The notes below the pieces were generated by a model that did no database searches, had not been told where the DNA came from, and saw only the letters and a list, made by a program, of their open reading frames with translations. This document shows, piece after piece, positions 9,401 to 20,349 of a DNA stretch of 64,000 nucleotides. Source of the stretch: Rhodococcus jostii NBRC 16295 (GTDB lineage: Bacteria > Actinomycetota > Actinomycetes > Mycobacteriales > Mycobacteriaceae); assembly GCF_001894825.1 (NCBI RefSeq), contig NZ_BCWY01000038.1, positions 1-64,000 of the forward strand, read 5' to 3'. A program made the translations under genes and the position numbers. The stretch's first letter is position 1. The number at the start of each line of letters is the position of its first letter.

Positions 9401-12400
9401 CGACCGGAACCGGGCGCAGCCACTCGTCGAGGACGAGTTCGCGGACACCCCGCATCGGGTGGCCGATGCGCACGGGGTCGCCGGGTGCCATCGGGTCACC
9501 GACGTTCGACATCACCGTCGTCTCCGTCGGCCCGTACCCGACGAGCAGGGTCCGCCCGGACGCCCAGCGGGCCAGCAACTCCGGCGGGCAGCGTTCGCCA
9601 CCGACGACGAGTGCCCGCAACAGGCGTAAGCCGCGCGGGTCGATCGTGGCCAGGACCGCCGGTGTGACGAATGCGTGCGTGATCCGCTCTGCCGCCAGTA
9701 GTTCCGTCAGTGCGGCACCGCCGTATACCTGTGGCGCCGCGATGACCAGACGCGCACCGGCACCGAAGGCCATGAGGTACTCGAGTATCGTCGCGTCGAA
9801 TCCGGGCGACGCGAGATTCAGGACGCGCGACGCATTCGTCGTGGCATACCGGGTGCGCTGCTCGATCGTGAAGTTCTGCAACCCGGCGTGCGGGATCACG
9901 ACGCCCTTCGGCGTGCCCGTCGACCCGGACGTGTACATCAGGTACGCCGGATGGTCCGGCCGCAGTGGCACCACGCGGTCTGCGTCGGTGATCGCCTTGG
10001 ACTCCCATCTCCGCGTCGGCCCGGGGTAGTCGAGGAGCAGCCACTCCACCCCGTCGGGCATCCGCTCACGCTGTTCGGCGACGGTGAGTCCCGCCGCCGC
10101 CCCGGAGTCGGCGAGGATGTCGGCGATCCTTCCGGGCGGGAGGCTGGGGTCCACCGGCACGAACGACGCACCCGACTTCGCCACCGCCCACACCGACACC
10201 ACCAGTTCCACGGATCGGAAGAGTCCGATCGCCACGTGGTCTTCGGGTCCGATTCCGCGGCGGATCAGCACCCAGGCCAGGCGGTTCGACCAGTCGTCGA
10301 GTTCGCGATACGACATCACCGCGTTGCCGTAGGACAGGGCGACGGCGTGCGGATCCCGCGAAGCCGCGGCCGAGAGGATCTCGGGGAGCAGCCGTGTCGT
10401 GCCGCCGGGCCGGCCGCGCACCGGGACGAGTGCGTCGCGTTCCGCGGCGCCCAGGAGATCGATGCGCGCGAGCGGCACCTGAGGGTCGGCGACCACCGTC
10501 TCGAGGAGCCGCAGGAACCGTTCGGCGAAGGTCCGGACGGTGGCGGCGTCGAAGATGTCGGTGGCATAGGTGAATCCGGCTCCGATCCCGGCCGGTCCGC
10601 CGTCCGCCGCGAATCGTTCGGCCAGTGTCAGCTGCAGGTCGAAGGTGGAGACGGACACACCGAGGTCGATCTCCTCCACCCCCACTTCCGGCAGGCTCGG
10701 GGTCGGCCTCGTCACGTCCTGGAACTCGAACAGCACCTGGAACAGCGGCGCGTGCGCGGTGGTACGGGGGAGGTCCAGGGCCTCGACCACCCGCTCGAAC
10801 GGCACCTCCGCGTGTGCGAATGCCTCCAGATCGCGGTCCCGCACTGCGGTGAGGACGGTGGCGAAGGAGTCGGCGCCGTGCACCGGCGTGCGCAGGGCCA
10901 GGGTGTTGACGAACATGCCGACCACGTCGTCGAGTGCGGCCTCCCCGCGCCCCGCCACCGCTGATCCGATCACCACGTCGTTCGTGCTCCCCAGGCGCGA
11001 CACCAGCACCGCGAGCGCCGCGTGCGCGACCATGAACACCGTCGCGTCGTGTTCTCGTGCAAGGGCGACCACGGCCCGGTGCAGACGGTCCCCGATCTCG
11101 AACGACTCCCGCGCCCCGGCGAGCGAGCGGTGTTCGGGGCGGGCGCGATCCATCGGCAGATCCGTCACCACCGGTGCGTCGGCGAGCGCGGACCGCCAGT
11201 ACCCGAGTTGGCGGGACATCAGCGATCCGGGATCGTCCTCCGATCCGAGTAGTGCCCGTTGCCAGTTGCTGTAGTCGGCGTACTGGACCGGCAGCGGCAC
11301 CCAGTCCGGCGCGTGCCCGTGCACCCGGGCGGTGTACGCGGCCGTCACGTCCCGGGCGAGCGGGGCCAGCGACAACGCGTCCGCCGCGATGTGGTGCACC
11401 ACCAGGGCCAGGACGTGTTCACGCGGACCGACCTCGAACAGGTGCGCCCGCAGCGGAACCTCGGTGGTCACCTCGAAGCCCGCCGACAGCGCTCCCGCGA
11501 GCCGGTCGCGGAGGTCGCGCTCCCCCGCCACCGCCACCGCACGGAGGGCAGGCACCGCGTCCGCCGCCGGGATCACCGACTGCACAGGCGTGTCCTCCCG
11601 CATCGGGAAGACCGTCCGCAGCGCCTCGTGCCGGTCCACCACGTCCGTCAACGCGGCGTGCAGCGCTGCGACGTCGAGTGAGCCGTGCAGCCGGAACGCC
11701 GCCGCGATGTTGTAGGCGGGTGACGTCGTGTCGAACTGGTCGAGGAACCACATCCGCGTCTGCGCGAGCGACACCGGGGCGGGTGTGGAGCGATCGGTCG
11801 CCACCAGCGGCGGCCGGCCCGTCGCATCCGCCCGGCCCACCCGGGTCGCCAGCGACCGCACCGTCCGCGCCTCGAAAACGTCGCGCACACCCACACCCGC
11901 GCCGAGCGCCTGGTGGATCCGCGCCACGACCTTCGCCGCGATCAGCGAGTTGCCCCCGAGCGCGAAGAAGTCGTCGTCGACACCGACGGCGGGCACGCCG
12001 AGCAGCGCGGCGAAGATGACCGTGAGCGACTCCTCGACGGCGGTGCCCGGTGCCGCGAATGCGGCACGGGAGTCGGTCAGCGGCGCCGGGAGTGCCGCGC
12101 GGTCCAGCTTCCCGTTGACGGTGAGCGGCAGCCGGTCGAGAACGGTCAGCGAGTTCGGAATCATGTACGACGGCAGTGCCGTTCGCGCGTACTCCAGAAC
12201 CCTGTCCGTCACAGCGATCGCACCCGCGTCGGGAACGACGTACGCGGCCAGTGCCGGACCGGTCACGGGATCGTCGCGCATCGTCACGACCACCTGAGCG
12301 ACCCCGTCGCACCGGCCCAGCACCCACTCCACCTCGCCGAGTTCCACCCGGAATCCCCGGATCTCGACCTGGAAGTCTTCGCGCCCGAGGTATTCGAGGC

Positions 12401-15400
12401 TGCCGTCTCGCCGCCACCGCACGATGTCCCCGGTCCGATACATCCGGGTTCCGGCCTCGTCCGCGACGAAGCGTGCTGCCGTGAGCGCGGCGCGGCCGAG
12501 GTAGCCACGCGCCACTTGTGTTCCGGCCACGTACAGTTCGCCCGCCACACCGACCGGCACCGGATGCAGGCGCGGGTCCCGCACCGACACGTGCAGCCCG
12601 GGGATCGCCCGCCCGATCACGCTCGTCCAGGCGGCGACCGCGAGTCCGCGGTCGAGCCGCAGGTGACTCACGTGCACCGTCGTCTCGGTGATGCCGTACA
12701 TGTTCACGAGCACGGGCGCGTCCTCGTCGTGCCGGGAGTACCAGCGTTCAAGCTGCCCGAGGTCGAGCGCCTCGCCGCCGAGCACGACGTAGCGCAGCGG
12801 CAGGGCGTCGGCACCGTCGTCGGTGGAGGTGGCGTCGATCAGCTGGAAGAACGCGGTCGGGGTCTGGCTCAGCACCGTCACCCGTTCGCGGCGCAGCAGT
12901 TCGAGGAACGCGACGGGCGACCGGGTGGTGTCGAAGTCGACGACGACGAGGGTCCCGCCGTGCAGCAGCGCGCCCCACAGTTCCCAGACGGAGAAGTCGA
13001 ACGCCGGGGAGTGGAACATCGTCCACACGTCGGTGTCCCGGAACCGGAACAGGTCCCGGGTGCTGGTGAACAGAGCGACGACGTTGCGGTGCGACACCGC
13101 GACGCCCTTCGGCCGTCCCGTCGACCCCGACGTGTAGACGACGTACGCCAGTGCGCCCGGGTCGATCGGCGCCCGGTCCGCGTCGGTCAGCGGCGTCGCG
13201 GGGAGGTTTCCGAGATCGTCGGTCACCGAATCGAGCAGCAGGACGGGAATGTCCGACGTCGGCAACGACGGCGCGGTGTCCCCGGTGGCCAGGACGCACG
13301 CCGGGCGGGCGTCGTCGAGCACCAGGGCGGAGCGCTCACCGGGGTGGTCGGCGTCGATCGGGACATACGCCGCCCCTGCCTTGACGACGGCGACGAGCGC
13401 GACGACCAGCACCGCCGATCGTGGCAGCGCGACCGCGACCGTCGACTCCGGACCGACGCCCCACGAGAGGAGTTGGCGTGCAAGACGGTTCGACCGGGCG
13501 TCGAGTTCCCCGTAGCTCAGCCGCTCGCCACCCGACACGACGGCGGTGGCGCCGGGGGTCCGCGCCGCCCGGGCCGCGAACAGTGCGCCGAGCGTCGTGT
13601 CCTGGGCGGGGCCCGCGTGCCGGGTCGACCACTCCCGCAGCAGCGCGTGTTCGGCCGGTTCGACCAGGTCGATGTCCCCGATCACGACGGACGGGTCCGT
13701 GGCTGCGGTGTGGGCGGCGCGCACGAAGCGGCGAGTGATTGCCTGGGCGGTGTCGGCGTCGAACAGGTCTGTCGCATAGGTGAATCGGACCGACTCCGCC
13801 GACACCGTCACCTGCAGGTCGAGGTCGCCGAGTTCGTGGGGCCGGTCCGAGAATTCGAGCAGCACCTGGAACAGCGGCGCGTGGGACACCGACCGCGGCG
13901 GGTCCAGCGCATCCACGATCCGCGAGGCGGGTACGCCGCGGTGAGCGAACGCCTCCGCCTCCGCGTCGCGCACCGCGTCGACGAACTCGGTGAATCGGTC
14001 GGCGGCGCGGACGCGGGTCCGCAGCACCACGACGTCCGCGTCCGTCCTCGCCCCGAGGACGATGTCGTCCGTTCGGGCCGAACGAGACAGCACCACCGCG
14101 AGCAGCGCGTGCGTCACGGTGGCGACGTCCGTCCGGTGTTCTGCCGCGAATGCCCCCAGGGTGCGGTGCACTTCCGGATCGAGCACGGCGTCGACGACGG
14201 CGCTGCGGCCGGACGGCCGGGCCGGACGCGGCCGGTCGGTGGGCAGGTCCAGCACCGGGGGCGCGTCGGCGAGTGTGCGCGTCCAGAAGTCGAGCCGGGC
14301 CGTCTCCTCGTGGACGGCGCCGACCGCGTTGTCCGCGTCGGCTGCGAGGAAGTCGCCGAGCAGTTCCACGAACCGCCGGTGGTGCGCGCCGACCTCGTCG
14401 GCGTCGTACCGGTTGGGGTTGGCCAGGAAGTGGACGAAGGTCCGGACCGGGGCGCCGCTCTGGTACACGTTGACGAGCAGGTCCTCGACCGGGCCGGACG
14501 TGACGATGTGGTACTCGCCGACGAGCTGCCCCAGGGCGAGTTCCTGATGGAAGAGCATCACATTGACCATCGGACCCGACAGCGACTCCGCCGCAGCGGC
14601 CCCCGCGTCGCGCCGGATGTCGCCGAGCCCGAGACGCTGGTGCCGCAGCGCACCTAACAGGTCGAGTTGCACCCGCTCGACCAACTCCCCCACCGTGTCC
14701 TCGGGACGGATCTGCACGGGAAGCGGCACGATGCCCGCCACCATGCCCCCGGACCGTCGCAGGGTCGCGGTGGTCCTCGCCGACACCGGAATCTTCACGA
14801 GCACATCCCGGCGCCCGGTCATCCTCGACAGGTAGCAGGCGAACGCGGCGATGATCTCCGCCGTCCCGTGGGTGCCGGCCTCGCCGAGGGCACGTTCCGC
14901 CGCGTCCGGGAGCGGTGCGGCGGCGTCGGTGCTCGTGGCGACCGCGGGACCGGTCCTCCGCGCGAGGCTCGATCCGGGCCCGAGACCGTCGATCCGGTCC
15001 GCCCAGAACTGCCGGTCCGCGGCGAAGCGACTCGACGACCGGTACTGCTGATCGACGTCGTACAGGTGTCGGGGGTCTGCGGCCTCGTTCGCCGGCAGGT
15101 CCCGGCCGAGGACCGCCGCGGTGTACCGGGCCGCGATGCGGTTGAGCATCGTCATCGCGCCGTAGCCGTCGAGGGCGACGTGGTGAATCTTGCTGTACCA
15201 CAGGTAGTGTTGGTCACCGACGCGGAGAATCGAGGATTCGACGAGGCGGTCGCGAGTGAGATCCAGCGGCGTCTCGCAGTCTGCGTGCATCCACCGCCGG
15301 GCCGCGGCCACCGGCTCGGTGTCTCCGCGGAAGTCGACCAGCCCGATCGACCGGTCCGTGGCCGGGTCGACCAACTGGAACGGCTGACCCTCCCGGTCGA

Positions 15401-15641
15401 TCAACCGCAGGAACGGCGAGCCGAATTCGTCCGCGGTGGCCACGGTGGCCTCACGCAGGAGGTCGACGTCCAGGTCGCCGTGCACCTCGACGTACTGGGC
15501 GATGCACAGCGGCACGTCGGGGGCCAGCTGCTGGGCCAGCCACGCCTCGTACTGCGCGGACGACAGCGGGAACGGCAGTTCCTCGTGCTCGGTGGCGGCG
15601 TGGTCGGTGGCGCCGGAACGCTCGTCACTCACCGTCACCAC
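6477..15641 (-). CDS. Non-ribosomal peptide synthetase, three modules, third A domain eroded
   Basis: A 3054-residue NRPS. Order: C1 (HHVALDG, about 152), a second C domain lacking its N-terminal half (about 445-675), A1 (about 680-1180; [22 protein letters not shown]), PCP1 (LGGNSL, about 1229), C2 (HHIAADA, about 1415), A2 (about 1750-2235; [22 protein letters not shown]), PCP2 (SGGNSL), C3 (HHIAADG, about 2465), a truncated A domain (about 2795-2950) and PCP3 (VGGNSH, about 3000). My reading of the A1 specificity residues is D-F-W-S-V-G-M-V-H, close to the Thr pattern; A2 reads D-A-L-F-V-G-G-V-M, which I cannot assign. The third A keeps only the C-terminal subdomain, with YRTGDL changed to VRTGGL and the A10 Lys lost. 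No epimerase or thioesterase is present. It overlaps the upstream A-domain gene by 17 nt. Confidence 0.93.
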   Translation of the reverse strand: MVTVSDERSGATDHAATEHEELPFPLSSAQYEAWLAQQLAPDVPLCIAQYVEVHGDLDVDLLREATVATADEFGSPFLRLIDREGQPFQLVDPATDRSIGLVDFRGDTEPVAAARRWMHADCETPLDLTRDRLVESSILRVGDQHYLWYSKIHHVALDGYGAMTMLNRIAARYTAAVLGRDLPANEAADPRHLYDVDQQYRSSSRFAADRQFWADRIDGLGPGSSLARRTGPAVATSTDAAAPLPDAAERALGEAGTHGTAEIIAAFACYLSRMTGRRDVLVKIPVSARTTATLRRSGGMVAGIVPLPVQIRPEDTVGELVERVQLDLLGALRHQRLGLGDIRRDAGAAAAESLSGPMVNVMLFHQELALGQLVGEYHIVTSGPVEDLLVNVYQSGAPVRTFVHFLANPNRYDADEVGAHHRRFVELLGDFLAADADNAVGAVHEETARLDFWTRTLADAPPVLDLPTDRPRPARPSGRSAVVDAVLDPEVHRTLGAFAAEHRTDVATVTHALLAVVLSRSARTDDIVLGARTDADVVVLRTRVRAADRFTEFVDAVRDAEAEAFAHRGVPASRIVDALDPPRSVSHAPLFQVLLEFSDRPHELGDLDLQVTVSAESVRFTYATDLFDADTAQAITRRFVRAAHTAATDPSVVIGDIDLVEPAEHALLREWSTRHAGPAQDTTLGALFAARAARTPGATAVVSGGERLSYGELDARSNRLARQLLSWGVGPESTVAVALPRSAVLVVALVAVVKAGAAYVPIDADHPGERSALVLDDARPACVLATGDTAPSLPTSDIPVLLLDSVTDDLGNLPATPLTDADRAPIDPGALAYVVYTSGSTGRPKGVAVSHRNVVALFTSTRDLFRFRDTDVWTMFHSPAFDFSVWELWGALLHGGTLVVVDFDTTRSPVAFLELLRRERVTVLSQTPTAFFQLIDATSTDDGADALPLRYVVLGGEALDLGQLERWYSRHDEDAPVLVNMYGITETTVHVSHLRLDRGLAVAAWTSVIGRAIPGLHVSVRDPRLHPVPVGVAGELYVAGTQVARGYLGRAALTAARFVADEAGTRMYRTGDIVRWRRDGSLEYLGREDFQVEIRGFRVELGEVEWVLGRCDGVAQVVVTMRDDPVTGPALAAYVVPDAGAIAVTDRVLEYARTALPSYMIPNSLTVLDRLPLTVNGKLDRAALPAPLTDSRAAFAAPGTAVEESLTVIFAALLGVPAVGVDDDFFALGGNSLIAAKVVARIHQALGAGVGVRDVFEARTVRSLATRVGRADATGRPPLVATDRSTPAPVSLAQTRMWFLDQFDTTSPAYNIAAAFRLHGSLDVAALHAALTDVVDRHEALRTVFPMREDTPVQSVIPAADAVPALRAVAVAGERDLRDRLAGALSAGFEVTTEVPLRAHLFEVGPREHVLALVVHHIAADALSLAPLARDVTAAYTARVHGHAPDWVPLPVQYADYSNWQRALLGSEDDPGSLMSRQLGYWRSALADAPVVTDLPMDRARPEHRSLAGARESFEIGDRLHRAVVALAREHDATVFMVAHAALAVLVSRLGSTNDVVIGSAVAGRGEAALDDVVGMFVNTLALRTPVHGADSFATVLTAVRDRDLEAFAHAEVPFERVVEALDLPRTTAHAPLFQVLFEFQDVTRPTPSLPEVGVEEIDLGVSVSTFDLQLTLAERFAADGGPAGIGAGFTYATDIFDAATVRTFAERFLRLLETVVADPQVPLARIDLLGAAERDALVPVRGRPGGTTRLLPEILSAAASRDPHAVALSYGNAVMSYRELDDWSNRLAWVLIRRGIGPEDHVAIGLFRSVELVVSVWAVAKSGASFVPVDPSLPPGRIADILADSGAAAGLTVAEQRERMPDGVEWLLLDYPGPTRRWESKAITDADRVVPLRPDHPAYLMYTSGSTGTPKGVVIPHAGLQNFTIEQRTRYATTNASRVLNLASPGFDATILEYLMAFGAGARLVIAAPQVYGGAALTELLAAERITHAFVTPAVLATIDPRGLRLLRALVVGGERCPPELLARWASGRTLLVGYGPTETTVMSNVGDPMAPGDPVRIGHPMRGVRELVLDEWLRPVPVGVVGELYVLGEGLARGYHRRSGSTAASFVANPFDQAGSRMYRTGDLMRWTRDGRLEYLGRNDFQVKLRGQRVEPGEVEAALTGCPGVAQAVVVVRRTPAAEAVLAGYVTAEEGADLDTAEVLGFAASVLAPFMVPASVTVLEHLPLGANGKVDRHALPEPEFAPRIFRPPETPFESAVAEVFSEVLGIGAVGADDDFFASGGNSLTATQVVARLGAALGADVGVREIFESPTVRALAARIARETAGGEARPAAVASRRPDTVPLSWAQRRMWLLNQFDPSSPAYNVAMIVRLSGELDIDALTAALGDVVDRHESLRTRYPYGDAEPTQVVVGAGHVAQLTVSTDEAPVRDQISDLVTTGFDVAAEVPMRARLFALGEREHVLVVVVHHIAADGFSMVPLARDVMTAYPARSEGRAPGWEPLPVQYADYTLWQRELLGSEDDPESLVSRQLDYWRSTLAGAPAVTELPADRERPQRRSPSGDRVEFSIGADLHRDVVALARTRRCTVFMVVHTALAVLLSRSGGSGDVVIGSPVAGRGDAVLDDVVGMFVNTLVLRTRVSGTAEELLEQVRDTDLAAYAHADVPFERVVEALNPPRSQSYSPLFQVLLEFRNTEHPDLALPHLHAEVLEPDVEVSLFDLQLTVRERYDESGTPEGMTAGFTYSTDLFDAATAQALADRFTRILAAVVTDPHGAVGDIDVLAPDERIRLREWSAAADTVVLDPRLRMASEGVTGAVYVADTREPHTSARAAATTFVANPFGAPGTRMVRTGGLARWNRSGQLVNVTAPDTPTRSVTEVVARHPAVREAVVLTTTAGVTAFWVPAAAAAVLPMADDLREFSAERLDARLVPARFVALGAVPRSADGAVDEDALRALVAGTEPVGGGSRQRWTALERSVAEAWAAVLGHDDFGPEDGFFDVGGNSHRVVELQRRLEERWPGTLRVGQLFDLVTVAAQAEAISNPTRTGDASTPATYEF

Positions 15642-17202
15642 CTCCGCCCGGGAGCAGCATCCGGCGCAACGCCGCCTCGTCGACCTTGCTGCTCGGTGCC
15701 AGCGGCAACGCGCCCAACGCGAGAAACCGGTCGGGCACTGCCTGCGCGACGAGGCGTTCGGCGCAATGGGCGATCAGGTCGCGCGGTGTGGGCAGCAGGG
15801 TCGCCGCGGCCGCGGGTACCCAGAACGCGGTCAGCGCCGCCTCCCCGTACTCGTTGGCGGTCGCGAGGACCACGGCCTGGTGCACCGCGGGGTGGCTCTC
15901 CAGGGCGGCCTCCACCGCGTGCCTCTCCACCCGGGCGCCGCGCACCTTCACCTGTCCGTCGCACCGTCCACAGAATTCGATGTCGCCGTGCGGATCCACG
16001 CGGGCCAGGTCACCCGTGTGGTACATCCGGGCACCCGTCCCCGCCGCGAACAGGTCGGCGACGAAGCGGGCTGCCGTGGCCGCCGGCCGGGACGCGTACC
16101 CCTCGGAGATCTGGGGACCCCCGACGTACAGGTCACCCACCGTCCCGTCGGGCACCACCCCCAGTTTCGCGTCGAGGACGTAGGCGGTGCTCGCCCCGAG
16201 CGGTCTGCCGATCGGGGCGATCGAGGCGGGCACTTCGCGCACCGGGTGAGCCAGGCAGCTGACGGTCGTCTCCGTCGGACCGTACTCGTTGCTCAGGGGG
16301 ACCCCGGGCAGCACCGCGCGGTGCTGTTCGACGAGTGTGCCCGGAAGCGCTTCGCCCGCAAGGGTCACCAACCGCAGATGCCCGCGCAGCGGGGCGAGGT
16401 GCGGCAGCAGCAGCCGGTAGAAGGAGGGGGTCGCGACCAGGTGGGTGGTCCGCCACTTCCGTGCGAGTGCGGCCACGGCGTCGGCGTCCATCAGTTCGTG
16501 CGCGTCCGGGAGCACACTGGTGCCGCCGGTGCACAGCGCCCACAGGGTCTTCAGCAGGGATCCGTCCCACGTGAGCCGGAACGCGGAGAACGTGACCAGG
16601 TCGTCCTCGTCGTAGTCGTAGTTGCGGCCGTCGACCATGCTCGCGAGGTTGGCCCGGCTCGCGACGACGGCCTTGGGGATGCCGGTCGACCCGGACGTGG
16701 TGATCACGTACGCAGGGGTGGCGGCAGGCACGTCCTCAGGGAGATCGGCGGACGGTTCGGCGTCGGGTGGGTGGCCGGTGGCCCGGTCGTGCAGCGCCGG
16801 AACGTGTTCGCCCGCACTGCGGGCCAGCGTCCGGACCGATTCGGTGGGTGTCTGCGGGTCCGCGGATCCGAAGACGATCGCACCGCAGTCGATGTCGTCG
16901 AGGAGGGTACGAAGCAGAGCCGCCGGATGTCCGGGCTCGATCACACACCACGCCGCGCCCACCCGCAGCGCGGCGATCATCGCCACCACCGTGTCGGCAC
17001 TCTGCCGCTGATGGACAAGCACGACCTGACCGGGCCGCACCCCCTCGGCGCGGAGTTGCCGCGCCAGTGCCGCACTCGCCGAATCGAGTTCGCGGTACGT
17101 CAGCGACCGATCGCCCACCACGATCGCGATCCGGTCGGGAACCCGCAGGCACTGGCGAAGGATCTCGGCTGCCACTCCGCCTCGCGCGACCACGTCCGTC
17201 AT
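15625..17202 (-). CDS. Stand-alone NRPS adenylation protein
   Basis: A 525-residue amino-acid adenylation protein without its own carrier domain. Core motifs are present: TSGSTGIPK (about 165), the A4 Asp in [18 protein letters not shown], and an A10 Lys in the variant SSKVDE. Specificity residues read about D-G-L-V-T-A-E-V-S, which I do not match to a known substrate. Its C-terminal 90 residues are very similar to the truncated A domain in the downstream NRPS (shared AFWVPAAAA and [18 protein letters not shown] stretches). It is therefore a candidate to charge PCP3 in trans, replacing the lost domain. It overlaps the fkbH-like gene by 4 nt upstream and the NRPS by 17 nt downstream. Confidence 0.9.
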   Translation of the reverse strand: MTDVVARGGVAAEILRQCLRVPDRIAIVVGDRSLTYRELDSASAALARQLRAEGVRPGQVVLVHQRQSADTVVAMIAALRVGAAWCVIEPGHPAALLRTLLDDIDCGAIVFGSADPQTPTESVRTLARSAGEHVPALHDRATGHPPDAEPSADLPEDVPAATPAYVITTSGSTGIPKAVVASRANLASMVDGRNYDYDEDDLVTFSAFRLTWDGSLLKTLWALCTGGTSVLPDAHELMDADAVAALARKWRTTHLVATPSFYRLLLPHLAPLRGHLRLVTLAGEALPGTLVEQHRAVLPGVPLSNEYGPTETTVSCLAHPVREVPASIAPIGRPLGASTAYVLDAKLGVVPDGTVGDLYVGGPQISEGYASRPAATAARFVADLFAAGTGARMYHTGDLARVDPHGDIEFCGRCDGQVKVRGARVERHAVEAALESHPAVHQAVVLATANEYGEAALTAFWVPAAAATLLPTPRDLIAHCAERLVAQAVPDRFLALGALPLAPSSKVDEAALRRMLLPGGGGDGE

Positions 17203-18248
17203 GGGAGCGCACCCTCTCCGAGAACCCGGACGTGACCGGCGCCGGCCGTCGCCCCTCGGGAATCGTCGAACACCAGCATCGTCCGCTCGGCGGCCGAGTC
17301 GAGCACCTCGAAGCCCGCGAAACGCAGGGTCACCAGCATGACCCGGTTGACATCGGTGGGCACGAACTCGGCGAGGGCCCGTCTACCGTGGGCACGCGCC
17401 CGGTCGACGACGTGCCGGATCAGCGCCGTGCCCACGCCACGGGACATCACCCGGCACGACATCAGCAGCAATTGCAGGACGGAGTTCTCGCCGCGTATCT
17501 CCGACACCGCGAGCCCGATCGTGCCGTACCCGCCGAACCGGTCGCCGAGGGACGCGACGAGCACCTCGTGGTCGTCCGACGCACACAGGCGGCGCAGTTC
17601 GTCGATGTCGAAAGTTCTTCCCGTCGTGTTGAGTTGGTGTGAACGGACGGTCAGCTCGTGGGCACGGTCGAGGTCGTCCTCGGTCGCTCTGCGGACCGTC
17701 ATGACCAGGTCGAGGGAGGCCAGGAACTCGGAGTTCGAACCCGGAAAAACCTGTTCGCTCGCCTGCCGGACCCGCTCGGCGTGATACAGCGACCTGCGCT
17801 GCCGGGCCTCCGCCGTGACGGCGGGCGGCGTCAGCTCGGGAAGGTCCGGGAACGACGCGATCTGCTCGGCCCGGTAGCAACGCACGGGGGGCAGCGCCTC
17901 GGACACCTCGGCACGCTCGACGGGATCGTTGTCGACGAAGGCGATGGTGTCGAGGCCGACGTTCAACATCTCCGAGATGCGGCGCACGGCCTCCGACTTC
18001 GGCCCCCAGCCGACGTCGATCGCGCAGAACAGTTCCTCGAGTCCGTGCAGGCGCAGATGCGCGGCGGCGGGTTCGAACTCCCCGCGGCTCGCCACCGCGT
18101 GCAGGATCCCCCGGCGGTCGAGCACGTCCAGTGCCCGCAGGGCGTCCGCGTTCGGGACGGGGGCATCCTGTTCGAGGACGACACCGTCCCACAGGGTGTC
18201 GTCCAGATCCCAGACCATGCACTTGACCGTCTGCTCCACCGCGATCAC
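17199..18248 (-). CDS. FkbH-like glyceryl-ACP synthase (HAD domain plus GNAT domain)
   Basis: A 349-residue protein starting at a GTG that overlaps the KAS III stop codon (GTGA). The N-terminal half is a HAD-like domain with the phosphatase motif DLDDTLWDG (about residues 13-21) and FVDNDPVERAEV later. The C-terminal half (about 190-340) is a GNAT-like fold. This HAD+GNAT architecture is that of FkbH, which transfers and dephosphorylates a glyceryl group from 1,3-bisphosphoglycerate onto an ACP, the first step to hydroxy- or methoxymalonyl-ACP and also to tetronates. The adjacent FkbI-, FkbJ- and FkbK-like genes favour the malonyl branch over a tetronate. Confidence 0.9.
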   Translation of the reverse strand: MIAVEQTVKCMVWDLDDTLWDGVVLEQDAPVPNADALRALDVLDRRGILHAVASRGEFEPAAAHLRLHGLEELFCAIDVGWGPKSEAVRRISEMLNVGLDTIAFVDNDPVERAEVSEALPPVRCYRAEQIASFPDLPELTPPAVTAEARQRRSLYHAERVRQASEQVFPGSNSEFLASLDLVMTVRRATEDDLDRAHELTVRSHQLNTTGRTFDIDELRRLCASDDHEVLVASLGDRFGGYGTIGLAVSEIRGENSVLQLLLMSCRVMSRGVGTALIRHVVDRARAHGRRALAEFVPTDVNRVMLVTLRFAGFEVLDSAAERTMLVFDDSRGATAGAGHVRVLGEGALP

Positions 18249-19255
18249 GCCCCGTCCCGCGGCGTGTCCGGCAGCCGTCGGAGCAATGCGCTGCTCCACG
18301 CCGCGACCGGGCTGCTGTTCATGATCACGCAGTAGTCGCCGGGCATCTGGGACGGCGCCACGCGCTCCAGGTTCGCCGCGACGTCCACGGATCCGAGGTG
18401 GCCGAACCGCGCGAGGTTGTCGCCGCACACGGGATCGATGGTGACGTCGAGTGCCTCCTGCCAGAACGCGAACGCACCGACCGACAGGTTCTGCATGAGA
18501 AAGACGCCGATCGCGTCCTGCTGCAGTCCGTTCCGGGCCAGCAGTTCGGCGTTGATCTCCGTGAACCGCTTCCGGCTTTCGACCGCGAGGCGAAACGAGT
18601 ACGTCGGCTCGTCGGCGCATACCTCGGCCCACTCGGCCTCGCGGACGTCGCGGTAGTCGATACGGAAGAGGTCGGCGTATTTCCCGTCGCTGCGGATTAT
18701 CTGGTCGACGAGTTCGTACCGGCCGGTCCCCGACGTCGTCAGCAGCAGCGCCGCGGCGCCGTCGCCCAGCAACGTCATCGGCGACCGGTACCGCGACCGG
18801 GTCGGGGTCTTCGCCGCCGCCACGACGAGCACGTTCCGGCACCGGGGGTCGCCACGGAGCAGCGCCGATGCCAGCGTGAACGCCGCCGACACGGACACAC
18901 ACCCCAGATCCCCCACCCCGGTGGTGAACGCCTGGCTCGCACCGAGCCGGTGTTGCAACCGGGTGGACTCGGACGCGAGCAGATACTGCGGAACCCGGCC
19001 CTGGACGAGGAGCAGTGCGTCGAGTTGCGTCGCGTCGAGACCCGACTTCGTCAGCGCATCTTCCGCCGCCGCGTGGGCCAGATCCGCCTCGGCGAGACCG
19101 ATTCCGATCCGCACCGTGTCGATTCCCAGCGACAGTGCGTGCTCGCGCTGCGCGATCGGCAGTTCGTCGAGTTCCGGCAGGCCCGCCACGGTCACCTCGT
19201 CGTCCGGGAACCAGAGCGCGACCGATTCGATCGTGACCGGTCGGTCGGCCGTCAT
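18245..19255 (-). CDS. KAS III (FabH)-like ketosynthase/acyltransferase with altered catalytic residues
   Basis: A 336-residue thiolase-fold protein of the FabH family. The active-site Cys is kept (GDLGCVSVSAAF, about 117). The HQAN segment reads FLMQNLSVG, with no His, and the GNTSAAS segment reads FGHLGSVD, where Asn is His. The Cys-His-Asn triad for decarboxylative condensation is therefore not conserved. FabH-like proteins with changed triads often act as acyltransferases rather than condensing enzymes. Because the PKS in this operon lacks a working AT, this protein is a candidate to move the hydroxymalonyl unit or starter onto the line; that role is inferred. It overlaps its neighbours by 4 nt on both sides. 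Confidence 0.85.
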   Translation of the reverse strand: MTADRPVTIESVALWFPDDEVTVAGLPELDELPIAQREHALSLGIDTVRIGIGLAEADLAHAAAEDALTKSGLDATQLDALLLVQGRVPQYLLASESTRLQHRLGASQAFTTGVGDLGCVSVSAAFTLASALLRGDPRCRNVLVVAAAKTPTRSRYRSPMTLLGDGAAALLLTTSGTGRYELVDQIIRSDGKYADLFRIDYRDVREAEWAEVCADEPTYSFRLAVESRKRFTEINAELLARNGLQQDAIGVFLMQNLSVGAFAFWQEALDVTIDPVCGDNLARFGHLGSVDVAANLERVAPSQMPGDYCVIMNSSPVAAWSSALLRRLPDTPRDGA

Positions 19256-20349
19256 CGCGCACCTCCCCCGAGCACGTAGTCACCGATCTGGAGTTCGGCG
19301 ACCTCCGTCGCGCCCTCGATGATCTCCATGACCTTGGCGTCCCGGAAGAAACGCCCCACCCGGCTACCGGGGGCGCACCCGGCGGCGCCGAGCACCTGAA
19401 CGGCCTGCCGGCTCACCGACCCGGCGACCCGGGCCGCGGCGTACTTCGCGGCGATCGTGGCGAACAGCGCGCTCGGCTCACGCGCGTCGCGTTGTTCGGC
19501 GGCGCGTTCGCACAGGGCGCGGGCGCCGGCGGCATCCACCCAGCTACGACCGAGGATCGCGCGAACCGAGTCGTGCTCGGACAACACGGCGCTCCCCTGC
19601 ACCCGGGTGGACGCGTGCGCGACGGTGTCGGCGAGGCACGCGCGCGTCATCCCGGCACACCCCCACGCGATGGTGTACCGGCCGTGGTCCAGGGCCGTGC
19701 CCACCACGTGGGACAGTCCGAAACCCGGCGGTGCGATCAGGTGATCCGCGGGGACGACCACGTCGTCGAACGCGATGTGCGCGATCCTCGCGCCGCGCAT
19801 GCCCAGCTGTCCGTGGATCGGTTCGACGGAGACTCCGGGTGAGTCGGTCTCGACGAGTGCGGTCGTCAGCCCCGCCGGCGATCGGCCGAGGACGAGCAGC
19901 ACGTCCGCCACCTCACCGAACGTGACCCACAGCTTCCGGCCCGAGATCCGGTGGTCGGAGCCGTGCGGCTCGAAACCGGTACTCACAGACGAGAGGTCGC
20001 TGCCGGCACCGGTTTCGGTGGCGGCGAAACCGGCGAGGAGTTCGCCGGTGGTCAGGGCCGGCAGCCACTGAGCCCGCTGTTCCGCGGTACCCCACCGATC
20101 GACCGTGGCGTTGACCATCCCCTGCACGGTCAGCAGTGACCGCAGCGACGTGCAGACCGCCCCGAGTCTTTCTGCGACCGAGCCGAGTTCGGCCGCGGTC
20201 AGGCCGAGCCCACGGCAGTCCTTCGTCCGGTCGAGGCCGAGGACACCGGCCCGCGCGGCAGCCCCGATGACGTCGACCGGCAGTCCGGTCTCGTCCCAGT
20301 TGGCGGCGTCGGTCTCGGCAGAGGCGACGAGCGTGTCGATCCCGATCAC
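19252..20349 (-). CDS. FkbI-like acyl-ACP dehydrogenase
   Basis: A 365-residue flavin-dependent acyl-CoA dehydrogenase family protein. Visible family features are the FAATETGAGSD segment (about residue 108), the KLWVTFGEVAD stretch, the HGRYTIAWG helix region and the catalytic Glu region MEIIEGATEVAEL near the C-terminus. In fkb-type operons this enzyme acts on an ACP-bound glyceryl derivative, oxidising the C3 aldehyde toward the hydroxymalonyl thioester. Here it lies between the ACP (4-nt overlap) and the KAS III-like gene (4-nt overlap), so expression should be tightly coupled. Taken alone, it could not be told from a fatty-acid acyl-CoA dehydrogenase. Confidence 0.87.
   Translation of the reverse strand: MIGIDTLVASAETDAANWDETGLPVDVIGAAARAGVLGLDRTKDCRGLGLTAAELGSVAERLGAVCTSLRSLLTVQGMVNATVDRWGTAEQRAQWLPALTTGELLAGFAATETGAGSDLSSVSTGFEPHGSDHRISGRKLWVTFGEVADVLLVLGRSPAGLTTALVETDSPGVSVEPIHGQLGMRGARIAHIAFDDVVVPADHLIAPPGFGLSHVVGTALDHGRYTIAWGCAGMTRACLADTVAHASTRVQGSAVLSEHDSVRAILGRSWVDAAGARALCERAAEQRDAREPSALFATIAAKYAAARVAGSVSRQAVQVLGAAGCAPGSRVGRFFRDAKVMEIIEGATEVAELQIGDYVLGGGAR

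Noticed and set aside
7869-9629. 586-codon plus-strand open frame
   Set aside because: It lies opposite the NRPS module 2-3 coding sequence, which has clear A, PCP and C motifs; composition is that of an antisense shadow.
11913-14657. 914-codon plus-strand open frame inside the NRPS
   Set aside because: It is antisense to the NRPS A1/C2 region, rich in Arg/Gly/His as expected for a shadow frame of high-GC coding DNA, and has no domain.
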